DNA of 52,312 nucleotides from JAQIBY01 sp046546095 (GTDB lineage Bacteria; Bacteroidota; Bacteroidia; Bacteroidales; ML635J-15), in assembly GCA_046546095.1 (NCBI GenBank), contig JBKGYK010000013.1:1-52312 (forward strand). Reading direction: 5' to 3'. This document shows, piece by piece, positions 35,801 through 43,985 of this stretch; positions within the stretch are counted from its first letter, which is position 1; every line of letters begins with the position of its first letter. The notes beneath the pieces are model-generated. The model searched no databases. It was given only the letters and a program-made list of their open reading frames with translations, and was not told the origin of the DNA. A program made the translations under genes and the position numbers.

Positions 35801-36494
35801 CACTGTACAAACACCCGGCATACCCACATGCGAAACCTGGTCGTCACTGGAAGCTCTGAAAAAGGAAAAAGAATACATCGGCATGTATCTTTCTGCCCAT
35901 CCCCTGGATGAATTCAGCCTGGAACTGTCCCAGCTTAAAACCATCAAACTGAGCGACATTAAAACAAGGCCACAGGATTTCCAGAATCAGGATTTTTATA
36001 TTGCCGGGTATATTTCAGAGGCATTCGAACGCAGAACAAAATCCAATACCCTTTTCGGCGGGATTTTTCTCGAGGATTATTCCGACAGATACCGTATTAC
36101 CCTGTTTGGGAAAGATTACATGACTTTCAAAACCTATTTCACTGAGGGATACTCTGTACTGATACGGGCAAGAATGGAACCTGGCTGGAAAAATAAAGAT
36201 GAGTACCGGCTGAAAATCAAAAGCATTGATGAATTGTCAACCCTCAAGGAAGGATTTTTTAAGGAAATCACGCTTCAGATGTTTGCCGAAAATGTTACGG
36301 AAGAGTTTATCTCGGACTTTTCCAAACTGCTGGAACAAAATAAAGGCAAGATGATTTTGAACATTTCCCTTTATGATAATGTTATGAAGCAGCGTGTTGA
36401 TATGTCATCAAGACAATTCAGGGTGGATTTACATCAGGACCTGATTAATTTCTTACAGGACAATCCCGCAGTACATCATTTTAAATTAAAGTAA
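32856..36494 (+). CDS. dnaE: DNA polymerase III subunit alpha
   Basis: 1212 aa, full length. The N-terminal PHP domain starts HLHVHSEYSILDGL. Palm-domain signatures are GPGRGSAAGSVVAY and the catalytic aspartates in PDIDIDF (D445, D447). The finger and beta-binding regions follow (RKAMGKKKFDLM, FNKSHSVCYAELAYITGYLKA). An OB-fold region and a tail follow. It is the replicative polymerase of the chromosome. There is no sign of an intein or split. TrxA follows 37 bases later. Confidence 0.97.
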   Translation: MTNFTHLHVHSEYSILDGLAKTSQLVDMAKEYGMSALALTDHGTMFGIKEFYNKCRAAGIKPILGCEVYVAARGRLKKEGKEDRSGYHLILLAKNLTGYYNLLKLVTISSKEGFYYKPRIDHELLEQYHEGLIATSACLGGEIPKLVSRQNQDEASERVIWFKKVFGDDFYLELMRHKTDDRRMKAETYDRQVEVNAKLVELAAKHDVKIIATNDVHFARKEDGEAHDLLICLVTNNFKDEENRLKYTKEEYLKSPDEMAELFSDIPEALENTMEIANKVEEFELDSPPIMPVFEIPESFGTEDGYKEKFDEAALREEFSDEAFDRLGGYDKVLRIKFESDYLEKLVYEGAENRYGNKIQDDNSIRERIDFELNTIKTMGFPGYFLIVQDFINAARDMGVIVGPGRGSAAGSVVAYCSGITNVDPIKYDLLFERFLNPDRISMPDIDIDFDDDGREKVLHYVRKKYGDDNVAHICTFGTMATKSSIRDVARILRLPLNEADRLAKMVPEAPKMTFKQAFKESPELKKEAEKGEPLVQEVLHYAQKIEGTIRQTGTHACGVLIGKDGLENNLPMMKLPDAEMLVTQFDGDHVEPIGMLKMDFLGLKTLSIIKTTLENIHHSKGVEIDMDNIPKDDTNTFELFSKGHTTGIFQFESDGMQGHLKSLKPNQFEDLVAMNALYRPGPMQYIPSYIKRKHGKEKVEFDHPIMERYLKETYGITVFQEQVMLLSRSLAGFTRGQSDTLRKAMGKKKFDLMADLKVKFKEGCLANDEFIEGCKAGNKKPGDLIEKIWKDWESFASYAFNKSHSVCYAELAYITGYLKANYPSEFMAAVMSRNINDINKISIQMEECRRMGIKVLGPSINDSFSLFTVDENDNIRFGLNAIKGAGSNAVKEIIRARESDGKFADIFDFIARVDLHQVNKKSLESFVYGGGFDCFEGIKRHQLLCDNGREGTFLDDLVRYGNQKQADQNGGASIWGDMLENTVQTPGIPTCETWSSLEALKKEKEYIGMYLSAHPLDEFSLELSQLKTIKLSDIKTRPQDFQNQDFYIAGYISEAFERRTKSNTLFGGIFLEDYSDRYRITLFGKDYMTFKTYFTEGYSVLIRARMEPGWKNKDEYRLKIKSIDELSTLKEGFFKEITLQMFAENVTEEFISDFSKLLEQNKGKMILNISLYDNVMKQRVDMSSRQFRVDLHQDLINFLQDNPAVHHFKLK

Positions 36495-36531
36495 TTTTGT
36501 TATTTTTATCTCAACAACAAAGAATTAAATT

Positions 36532-36849
36532 ATGGTACAGGAAATCACAAGTAGCAATTTTGATGAGCTGGTAATGAAATCGGACAAACCAGTAGTTATA
36601 GACCTTTGGGCAGAGTGGTGCGGCCCCTGCCGTATGCTCACCCCGATCATGAAAGAAATGGCCGAAGAGTATGATGGCAAAGCGGTAATTGGCAAGGTTG
36701 ATGTTGACAGTAATCCCGACATTGCTGCCAAATACGGCGTACGTAACATCCCTACCGTTTTGTTTGTCAAAAACGGGGAGCTTGTGGACAAGCAGGTGGG
36801 TGCAGTACCCAAATCCACACTCACAGCAAAGCTCGATCCGCTTGTGTAA
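36532..36849 (+). CDS. trxA: Thioredoxin
   Basis: 105 aa, the classic size. The active site WCGPC lies at residues 29-33 (C30, C33), with the conserved cis-proline in NIPTVLF and a buried Asp in VVIDLWAEW. It keeps cytoplasmic protein thiols reduced and serves ribonucleotide reductase and other enzymes. A -7-like box (TAATTTTG, 36492-36499) overlaps the dnaE stop codon, so it may have its own promoter in addition to readthrough. Confidence 0.95.
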   Translation: MVQEITSSNFDELVMKSDKPVVIDLWAEWCGPCRMLTPIMKEMAEEYDGKAVIGKVDVDSNPDIAAKYGVRNIPTVLFVKNGELVDKQVGAVPKSTLTAKLDPLV

Positions 36850-36901
36850 GTCCAATTAACCTGAACCTGTTATCTGTAACAAACAAAAGGGACAGTAACA
36901 T

Positions 36902-37837
36902 TTGCAAAAAGGAATTGTCATAAAGTCGACCGGAAAGGATTATACAGTCCGTTCCGGTCGTCATGTATTCTCCTGTGTTCTCAGGGGTCGTATGCGCCTG
37001 AAAAACAGCCGGGCTACCAACCCGGTTGCCGTGGGTGATGTGGTATCGTTTGAGCCTGACACGGATAAAGGTGAAGGCATCATCCACGATGTGGAAAAAC
37101 GTCGCAATCACCTGCTGCGCAAAGCCACCAATTTATCACGGAAATCCCAGGTCATCGCTGCCAATATTGATCAGGCGGTTCTTGTAGTCACACTGGCCTT
37201 TCCCAAAACAACCAGGCTTTTTATTGACCGTTTTCTGGTGAGCGCAGAATCTTTTGGCATTCCGGTTGTGTTGCTGTTCAATAAAGCAGACCTGTACAGT
37301 GAAGAAGAAATTGCTGAACTGGAAGAGCTCAGGGCAATTTATCAGGACATTGTCAGAGAAATTCACACGACAACAGCCATCAGGGAAGATGAAAAAGAAC
37401 ATATCCGCAGCATCCTGAAAGACAAAACATCTGTTCTGGCCGGTCACTCAGGGGTGGGAAAATCCACCCTCATTAATCTTGCGGATAATCATCTTAAGCT
37501 GAAAACAGCAAGCATTTCAGATGCCCACAAATCAGGAAAACACACCACAAGTTTTGCAGAAATGCATGAACTTTCATTCGGAGGCTGGGTAATTGATACA
37601 CCGGGAATCAGGGCTTTCGGAATTGTTCACATTGAAAAGAATGAATTGTATCATTTCTTTCCGGAAATCTTTCATTATGCAAAAGACTGCAAGTATTACA
37701 ATTGCCTGCATACCGATGAACCGGACTGCGCAGTTAAACAGGCTGTGATAGACGGAGAAATTGCAGAATCACGGTATATGTCTTATATCAACCTGTTTTT
37801 CGATGATCAGTCCAAACACCGGGAGGCCGATTATTGA
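36902..37837 (+). CDS. rsgA: Ribosome small subunit-dependent GTPase A (TTG start)
   Basis: 311 aa. RsgA proofreads 30S subunit maturation. The coding frame starts at TTG 36902 (QKGIVIKSTGKDYTVR); the next ATG is about 30 residues inside the OB-fold domain, so TTG is the most reasonable start. An AAAGGGAC stretch 12-17 bases upstream could aid initiation. The GTPase is circularly permuted, as in the family: NKAD (about residue 126) precedes the P-loop GHSGVGKST (about 180) and DTPGI. The C-terminal zinc site has CKYYNCLHTDEPDC. All motifs are intact. Confidence 0.94.
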   Translation: MQKGIVIKSTGKDYTVRSGRHVFSCVLRGRMRLKNSRATNPVAVGDVVSFEPDTDKGEGIIHDVEKRRNHLLRKATNLSRKSQVIAANIDQAVLVVTLAFPKTTRLFIDRFLVSAESFGIPVVLLFNKADLYSEEEIAELEELRAIYQDIVREIHTTTAIREDEKEHIRSILKDKTSVLAGHSGVGKSTLINLADNHLKLKTASISDAHKSGKHTTSFAEMHELSFGGWVIDTPGIRAFGIVHIEKNELYHFFPEIFHYAKDCKYYNCLHTDEPDCAVKQAVIDGEIAESRYMSYINLFFDDQSKHREADY

Positions 37838-37841
37838 CAAT

Positions 37842-37873
37842 AAAAAAAGGCATCTACTATCGCAAATGCCTTT
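37842..37873 (-). terminator. Terminator after the ferredoxin gene
   Basis: On the minus strand AAAGGCAT (37873-37866) and ATGCCTTT (37853-37846) form a perfect 8-bp stem with a 12-nt loop, followed by T residues to 37842. It lies 24 bases beyond the ferredoxin stop, between convergent genes, and may also stop rsgA transcripts. Confidence 0.8.
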
Positions 37874-37896
37874 CACCGTTTCCTATGTTAATTGTA

Positions 37897-38067
37897 CTAG
37901 TCTTCGGGGTGAATTGCCTCTACAGGACAAACATCAGCGCATGCACCACAGTCAGTGCATACATCAGGATCAATCACATAGATATCTCCTTCAGAAATCG
38001 CGTCCACGGGACATTCATCTAAACATGTTCCACAAGCTGTACAATCATCAGTAATTACGTAAGCCAT
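37897..38067 (-). CDS. 2[4Fe-4S] ferredoxin
   Basis: 56 aa, a short clostridial-type ferredoxin. Two cluster motifs are complete: CTACGTCLDECP (C9, C12, C15, C19) and CTDCGACADVCP (C37, C40, C43, C47). In each motif, CxxCxxCxxxCP, the final cysteine serves the other cluster. It carries electrons at low potential, for example for pyruvate:ferredoxin oxidoreductase, which suggests at least partly anaerobic metabolism. It is a single-gene unit with a -7 box at 38098-38105 and a terminator at 37842-37873. Confidence 0.96.
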   Translation of the reverse strand: MAYVITDDCTACGTCLDECPVDAISEGDIYVIDPDVCTDCGACADVCPVEAIHPED

Positions 38068-38097
38068 TTTTCTTTATTTTTTGGGTTATCACTAATA

Positions 38098-38105
38098 CAA
38101 ACTTA
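38098..38105 (-). promoter_or_regulatory. -7 box of the ferredoxin promoter
   Basis: On the minus strand TAAGTTTG is an exact TAnnTTTG, about 30 bases before the ATG. No -33 match at the expected distance was found. The stretch between it and 38258 holds no gene. Confidence 0.5.
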
Positions 38106-38258
38106 AAGTTACTTGTTTGAATTGGGAAATATTTTAGCAAGTTTTACTCTAATTTAAAACGATTCTAACAATCTCCCTTATTTGTTGATTTTGTGAGCTT
38201 TACGAGACCCCTCAAAAGCATTTGCAGAAAATTATCCCCCAAAAACTGACCAAAGTCA

Positions 38259-40175
38259 TCAATTCACAATCAGTTTTTCAGTTTTGACAGCATTTGTGTC
38301 TGATGAAATTCTGAAAACATATACTCCTTTGCTCAGAAAAGAGATATCCATACTATGGGAATTTCCGGTAAAATGTTCCTGATGAAGCAGGCGTCCCTGC
38401 ACATTCCTGATTTCTATATCATAATCCGCCGTTCTGCCAATCATGATATTCAATCTGTTACGGGCAGGATTCGGATACATCCGACAGGCCGGCTTTTGTT
38501 CATCTATGCCTGTGATTTGTTCTATGCTGTGATCAGCCATCAGCCATAAACGGGGATCAAACTCAATATTGCTAATGGTTCTGTCTTCAGGAATTATATA
38601 CTCCTCCTCTGCGGCATTGTTTGGCAACTTGATTAAAAGGCTGTCACCATCCTCAAAGTGCAACATATACTCAACCGGCATGGTAAACAAAGGAGCTTCA
38701 AAACAGGATCCTGTCTGATTGGTGCTGATAACAAGCGTATCGTTGGCCTGATACCACTGTACATCGTAAACAGGATAGCCTTCTCCATAATACCACTGAT
38801 TAAAGAAGTCAGTAAAGTCCATGCCGCTGACATCTTCCAGCACATTTTTGAAATCATCACCTGTAGCCATGGAATCTGCATACACATCAAGATGCGTTTG
38901 CAGTACATCAAAAAACATTGCATCATCATCAAGCAGGTAGCGAATCATATGAACCAGCATACCGCCTTTTTTGTATGAGAGTGTGTAATCAAAGATCCGG
39001 CTGACATTGTTGGCATCTTCAAAAGGCACGTACACAGAGCCGTCATCATATTCTTTGGAATTGTAGGCATTTGTCTCAAGCCATTCCCTGGATTCAGCCT
39101 CAGTGCGCACTGCCTGTGATGCAAGATATTCCGAATAAACAGCAAATCCTTCATTGATCCAGATATCCTGCCAGCTTGCACAGGTAAGATAATTGCCAAA
39201 CCATGAATGCCCCAGCTCATGGGCCACAAGAACAAAACTGAAATAACCCAGACTTGTCATGGTCTGATGCTCCATACCACCGTTAAGCTTAACTACAGCA
39301 TGACCGTACTTTTCCTCATGATGAGGATATATACCAAGCAAAGATGACAGTGCTTCAATCATATCATCTGTTTCATCAATGTTATCCTGGTAATAGTCCA
39401 GGTAACCGGGGTAATCATATATATAATTCTGTATCAGAATGGAATCTTCAATTTCTGCCGGATGTGCATAAAATGAATAATCCTGGTAATTACCTACGGC
39501 AACAGAAATCAGATAATAGGCAATGGGATAAGATGACTCCCACTCATAACGAGTTTGTCCCTCACCCATGTCTGATGTTCCGGTCAGCAACCCATTGGAA
39601 GCGGCTTTCAAATTTTCAGGTACGGTTATATATACACGGGATGAATCGGCTTTGTCTGTCAGGTCCTGCTTAACAGGAAACCAGCCCATGGCATCAAAAG
39701 GTTCGGACAAGCTGTAAGTAGTGGTTTCCCCCAGGGTGTTGTCGGTGGAATTATACATGCCGTATGGTGGCGTACCTGCATAATCTACTTCTACAGTCAG
39801 GAATGATTTCTGCTTTGCCCTCTCCAGGGGAATGCTGAGCATATCATACTCATGGGTGAAACTGCTTACGGACCCGTTCACTCTGACCTCATCAATGCTT
39901 AGCTCATCAACCATATCGAGCTCAATAACAGATAAACCGGGTTCAGTTATTTGCAGATCAATTTGTGCTGTTCCGCTGACAAATGAACTTGTGTTATCCA
40001 GGATTAAATCCAGGTAATAAAAGATTACATCATAATCATCCGCCGCACGGTGTTTTTGCTGATAAGCAGGATGCAGAACTTTATCATTGTCGGATTTATA
40101 TGCCTCAACAGCCTGCTGCGCATACACATGCAGGCTGATGAATAGCATCAAAATTATTCCGCTTACTTTTTTCAT
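38259..40175 (-). CDS. M1 family aminopeptidase with T9SS type A sorting domain
   Basis: 638 aa. The signal peptide ends VYAQ (about residue 20). The gluzincin site is HELGH (about residue 319) with the third ligand Glu in NEGFAVYSEYLA, and the exopeptidase motif GGMEH lies just before it. The usual N-terminal beta-saddle domain precedes the catalytic domain. From about residue 563 a T9SS type A domain follows (YPNPARNRLNI, EIRNVQGRLLHQ, LSKGVYVFRI). It is predicted to act on peptides at the cell surface or outside. It is shorter than cytosolic M1 enzymes because the C-terminal helical domain is largely absent. The gene follows the Asp-box protein by 17 bases. Confidence 0.93.
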   Translation of the reverse strand: MKKVSGIILMLFISLHVYAQQAVEAYKSDNDKVLHPAYQQKHRAADDYDVIFYYLDLILDNTSSFVSGTAQIDLQITEPGLSVIELDMVDELSIDEVRVNGSVSSFTHEYDMLSIPLERAKQKSFLTVEVDYAGTPPYGMYNSTDNTLGETTTYSLSEPFDAMGWFPVKQDLTDKADSSRVYITVPENLKAASNGLLTGTSDMGEGQTRYEWESSYPIAYYLISVAVGNYQDYSFYAHPAEIEDSILIQNYIYDYPGYLDYYQDNIDETDDMIEALSSLLGIYPHHEEKYGHAVVKLNGGMEHQTMTSLGYFSFVLVAHELGHSWFGNYLTCASWQDIWINEGFAVYSEYLASQAVRTEAESREWLETNAYNSKEYDDGSVYVPFEDANNVSRIFDYTLSYKKGGMLVHMIRYLLDDDAMFFDVLQTHLDVYADSMATGDDFKNVLEDVSGMDFTDFFNQWYYGEGYPVYDVQWYQANDTLVISTNQTGSCFEAPLFTMPVEYMLHFEDGDSLLIKLPNNAAEEEYIIPEDRTISNIEFDPRLWLMADHSIEQITGIDEQKPACRMYPNPARNRLNIMIGRTADYDIEIRNVQGRLLHQEHFTGNSHSMDISFLSKGVYVFRISSDTNAVKTEKLIVN

Positions 40176-40192
40176 ATATCAAGTTTTATGCA

Positions 40193-43100
40193 TTACAAAA
40201 TGCTGATACGATGAACAACCGAATCATCATCCATGATAATTTTCAGATTATATACTCCTCCGGCCAGGCCTTTTACATTGATGCCTGTTCTGCTGTCAGC
40301 AGCAAGGGACAAATCGCCTTTCCTCACTACTTTTCCGTCTGCAGAACTGATTTCATATGTGATGTTCCCCGATTTTTCCGACCGGACAAAAACAAGGCCT
40401 TTGCTTACCGGATTCGGGAAAACGCTGATACCATCCAGCTCTTCTTTATCTGCAATGCCCACATCGCCTATGTTCAGTTCCTTTGTTTCCGTGTATGTTC
40501 CCTGTTCATTGGTAACAGTAAGGCTTACTTCATACACAGCATCCTGAGCGTATGTATGTGTAGGATTCTGATCATCACTGGAATTGCCATCCCCAAAGTC
40601 CCAGAGCCAGGACGAAGGATAATTGGTAGAGATATCGGTGAAATCAATTTGCTGATAATTGTCCGCATCAGGTGTATGGAGAAAGTCAACTTTCAGACAT
40701 TGCCAGCTAAGCTCAAAACCTGCCTCATTTACTCCGGGATCCGTGAATTGTTGTACCACAACCTCTCCGCTTTCCGAGATGATGCTACCTGATGGGGGAT
40801 TGTTGTTACAATATTTTCCCAGCAGATTGCCAGCATAGACAAATGTACCGTCAAAAATACTAAGATGATCATAATCACAGCTTTGAACCGGGCCGGCTTC
40901 CATATCAAAACTCACAAAATTAAATTCAATCTGATCGGCACCGGGCGGTAGAATTTTTACCTTTCCGTTGGTATTGTCAGAATAATTACCATCTTCACCG
41001 CCATCATCAAACAAGCGACCTTCACAACACATCTGATCCGGAGCATAACCTGACTCCGGCATATTCAGTTCAGCAATATTGTCTGAATCAAAACTGATAT
41101 AATCTGTTTTGGTTTCTGTAATTTCAGGACAGAGCGAAGAAAATCCGGTGAGGCTTACTGTAAAGTTTCCGGCATCTTCATATGCATGTTCCGGATCAAT
41201 TTCTGTTGAAGTACCTCCATCCCCAAACTCCCAAAGAAATGAACTGAGATCATCGCTGAGGTTGGTAAACTGAATTTCGGCAGGCTCACATGTGGTAGTC
41301 ACATTGCTCATAAAGTCAACATCGAGAGCTTCCTCAGACAATTCCACCGGTAAAGTGACCGTGTCGGAACCCAGGCTGTTGGAAACGATGAGTTGAACAT
41401 CGTATGTACCCAGATCAGAATAAACATGTGTCGGGGAAGCTTCGGTACTGCTTTCACCATCTCCAAAATACCATGTGTATGACTCCGGGGCACCGCTGGA
41501 AGTACTGGCAAACAGCACTTCTCCCTCACAGGCATTCATCACGGTAGCAGTAAAATCTGCTACTGGGGGAGCCACAAGCTCAAACAGGTCTGATTCCCAG
41601 ACGCCACGACCATACGTGGCAGCACGCAGCTTACCAAGATCGTATTGTATCTCCAGCTCGTTGACAATCACATTGGGCAGGCCTTCATTGAAAGGAACCC
41701 ATCCGGGCATTCCTGCATTCCTGTAAAAAACGCCCAGGTCTGTTCCTGCATACATGGCATGATTCGTATTGTTTTCATATACCAGGCAGTTTGCAGGTAT
41801 ATTGGGCAAACCATCAGAATAATTTTGCCAGGAACTGCCACCATCTTCTGAGCGGTAAACTTTTTCTCCGTTGGTATAGCCACTAAGGCTCACCCATAAC
41901 ATATCAGGATCTGTGGGGTTGATGCTGATATAAGTTATTGAATTGTCAGGTATTCCGCTGCTCACATCTGACCAGGTACTGCCACCATTGGTTGTACGGT
42001 AAATATTATCGTAGGTGGCTGCATAAATTACAGATGGGTCTGATGGTGCCACTGCCAGCGATTGCAGGTTTGTTCCCCCGGTCAGACCACTGGAAATGGT
42101 ATTCCAGGTATCACCACGGTTGGTGGTTTTATACACCTCGGAGAATCCCATGTACAGGGTATTCGGATCCTGCGGATCAATCACAAATGGTGTCACCCAT
42201 GCTCCGTCTCCGGAACCTGCCGGCTTGATGTCCGTAAAATTATATCCGCCGTCTGTAGATCTCCTGATGTCACCATAGTAAACAGTACCATACATCACGT
42301 CTTCATCGGTGTAATCAATGGCACACTCCATGCCATCACCGCCAATAACAGCTTTCCAGTCCCCACTGTTGAGCCTCATGGTACCGTTGTCCTGTGTGCC
42401 GGTAAGCAAGCGCTGGGGATTGGTCTCAGACATACCCATACGGTATATCTGCAGTATCTGCAAGCCATCTGAAATATCTGTCCAACCGGAACCGCCATTG
42501 CTTGTTTTATGCAGGCCGCCATCGTTACCGGAATAGATATCTCCGGTATGAGGAGAAAAATCCATGGTGTGATGATCAGCATGCACATAGGGAACACCAT
42601 CGCCCCCATACCAATGTGAGACAATGCTCCAGCTACTGCCTCCGTTTGTGGATTTCCAGGCATTTACGCCGCCCGCGTACACTGTATTGGCATTGTCGGG
42701 GTCTGCTGCACAAGCAAGATCATACCAGCCCTGACCGCCGGAATCAGATCCGTCGGTTGACCAGCCAAGCAGATTCAGGGAATTGTTATTGTGTACCTCA
42801 GTAAAGGTCAGTCCGCTGTCATCTGAGCGATACATGCCCAGGTACCCATTATCATCTGCAGCAGATGCAAGCGCGTATACACGGGTAGGATCAGCCGGAG
42901 TTACAGCCATTTCAATTCTGTTGGCCTCATTCAGTGACTGAACTACCTGCCAGGTTTGGCCTCCATCGGAACTGCGGTATATTGCCGCCCCTCCGCTGTA
43001 TTCATAGGTTGCAGCAAAAACAACACCGGCGTTGCCCGGTTTAAATTCCAGGTCTTTAAAATGTCCACTGGCCATTGTTTCCCATGTTGCACCGCTGTCT

Positions 43101-43864
43101 TCACTACGAATCATACCAAAGTTTCCTGCTGCCAGGATTACATCCGGATTTTCCGGATTTATTTTTAAGCGACGTATAATATATAAGGAAGTAATGTCCA
43201 GATCAAGCATAACTTCTGACCATGTACTGCCTCCATCGGTTGATTTCAGAATTCCGGCACTGTATGTATCCCGTGCATCTCCATCACCGGTAGCAATGTA
43301 AATTGTTTCCGGATCCAGAGGATGAATGGCTATATCGCTGATGCCGATTGAAGGCAAATCATCTGTGGTTGTAGCCCATGTAGAACCGCCGTCTGTGGTT
43401 TTCCACAATCCGCCCGAAGGAGCACCCACATAGATAATGTCCGGATCTGTGGGATGAAAACTCACACAATTCAGCCGGCCACTTCCCCGCTTTGTACCCG
43501 GACTATTTATGTTGGTAGGGGTATCATCAGGACCAAGATGTATCCAGTTTGCAGTTTCTGATTTATCACTGCTTTTCTCCATGATACGGTAATCTTTCCA
43601 TGCATCATACAGGGCATCACCATCAAGGTATCCCGCATCATTGACACGGGGTTCCATAAAGTTTTCCCAACGCTTAAACTGTTTAAAACCTTTGCCTTTT
43701 TCATAGGATCTTTTTGCCCAGTATTCATTAAAGGCCTCCTGAATTTCATAAAAACCGGGCTCACCCGATTTTGTGTCAAAGTCTTTCATCCAGGGCTGTG
43801 CCATTGCGGAGCCTGAAAGAAAAAATGCAGTAACAAAGAAGAGAACGCAATTTCGTATTTTCAT
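40193..43864 (-). CDS. Large secreted Asp-box (sortilin/BNR-like) protein with PKD and CUB-like domains and T9SS tail
   Basis: 1223 aa. The signal peptide ends SAMAQ. After a helical segment (about 25-105) a double beta-propeller fills about 110-760. I count eleven Asp-box-like loops of the type SxDGGxTW, for example TTDGGSTW, SEDSGATW and STNGGSSW, as in VPS10/sortilin-type propellers. PKD domains begin near 766, 849 and 1058 (WYFGDGESS, WEFGDGGTS, WDFGDGNSS). A CUB-like domain with paired cysteines lies at about 945-1055 (CDYDHLSIFDG). A T9SS type A domain closes the protein (VFPNPVSKG, GGVYNLKI). No glycosidase catalytic residues are obvious. A binding or adhesion role at the surface is likely. 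It is the first gene of a two-gene unit with the aminopeptidase. Confidence 0.9.
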   Translation of the reverse strand: MKIRNCVLFFVTAFFLSGSAMAQPWMKDFDTKSGEPGFYEIQEAFNEYWAKRSYEKGKGFKQFKRWENFMEPRVNDAGYLDGDALYDAWKDYRIMEKSSDKSETANWIHLGPDDTPTNINSPGTKRGSGRLNCVSFHPTDPDIIYVGAPSGGLWKTTDGGSTWATTTDDLPSIGISDIAIHPLDPETIYIATGDGDARDTYSAGILKSTDGGSTWSEVMLDLDITSLYIIRRLKINPENPDVILAAGNFGMIRSEDSGATWETMASGHFKDLEFKPGNAGVVFAATYEYSGGAAIYRSSDGGQTWQVVQSLNEANRIEMAVTPADPTRVYALASAADDNGYLGMYRSDDSGLTFTEVHNNNSLNLLGWSTDGSDSGGQGWYDLACAADPDNANTVYAGGVNAWKSTNGGSSWSIVSHWYGGDGVPYVHADHHTMDFSPHTGDIYSGNDGGLHKTSNGGSGWTDISDGLQILQIYRMGMSETNPQRLLTGTQDNGTMRLNSGDWKAVIGGDGMECAIDYTDEDVMYGTVYYGDIRRSTDGGYNFTDIKPAGSGDGAWVTPFVIDPQDPNTLYMGFSEVYKTTNRGDTWNTISSGLTGGTNLQSLAVAPSDPSVIYAATYDNIYRTTNGGSTWSDVSSGIPDNSITYISINPTDPDMLWVSLSGYTNGEKVYRSEDGGSSWQNYSDGLPNIPANCLVYENNTNHAMYAGTDLGVFYRNAGMPGWVPFNEGLPNVIVNELEIQYDLGKLRAATYGRGVWESDLFELVAPPVADFTATVMNACEGEVLFASTSSGAPESYTWYFGDGESSTEASPTHVYSDLGTYDVQLIVSNSLGSDTVTLPVELSEEALDVDFMSNVTTTCEPAEIQFTNLSDDLSSFLWEFGDGGTSTEIDPEHAYEDAGNFTVSLTGFSSLCPEITETKTDYISFDSDNIAELNMPESGYAPDQMCCEGRLFDDGGEDGNYSDNTNGKVKILPPGADQIEFNFVSFDMEAGPVQSCDYDHLSIFDGTFVYAGNLLGKYCNNNPPSGSIISESGEVVVQQFTDPGVNEAGFELSWQCLKVDFLHTPDADNYQQIDFTDISTNYPSSWLWDFGDGNSSDDQNPTHTYAQDAVYEVSLTVTNEQGTYTETKELNIGDVGIADKEELDGISVFPNPVSKGLVFVRSEKSGNITYEISSADGKVVRKGDLSLAADSRTGINVKGLAGGVYNLKIIMDDDSVVHRISIL

Positions 43865-43933
43865 ATTTTAACCCATAAGTTTATGTAAAGTTAAGTAAAA
43901 TAATCACGCATTTGTTCAGTATTTAGACTGATG

Positions 43934-43966
43934 TTTGTCATGATAAAGGATTTTTTATTACTTTCG
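43934..43966 (+). promoter_or_regulatory. Promoter of the AI-2E transporter/aspartate kinase unit
   Basis: TTTG (43934-43937), a 21-base spacer and TACTTTCG (43959-43966), seven of eight matches to TAnnTTTG, lie 19 bases upstream of the ATG at 43986. Confidence 0.55.
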
Positions 43967-43985
43967 GGAAACGATTAAAAGCAAA

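Noticed and set aside
40211..40792. Open frame of 193 codons on the plus strand
   Set aside because: It is antisense to the PKD and sorting-domain region of the 1223-aa secreted protein.
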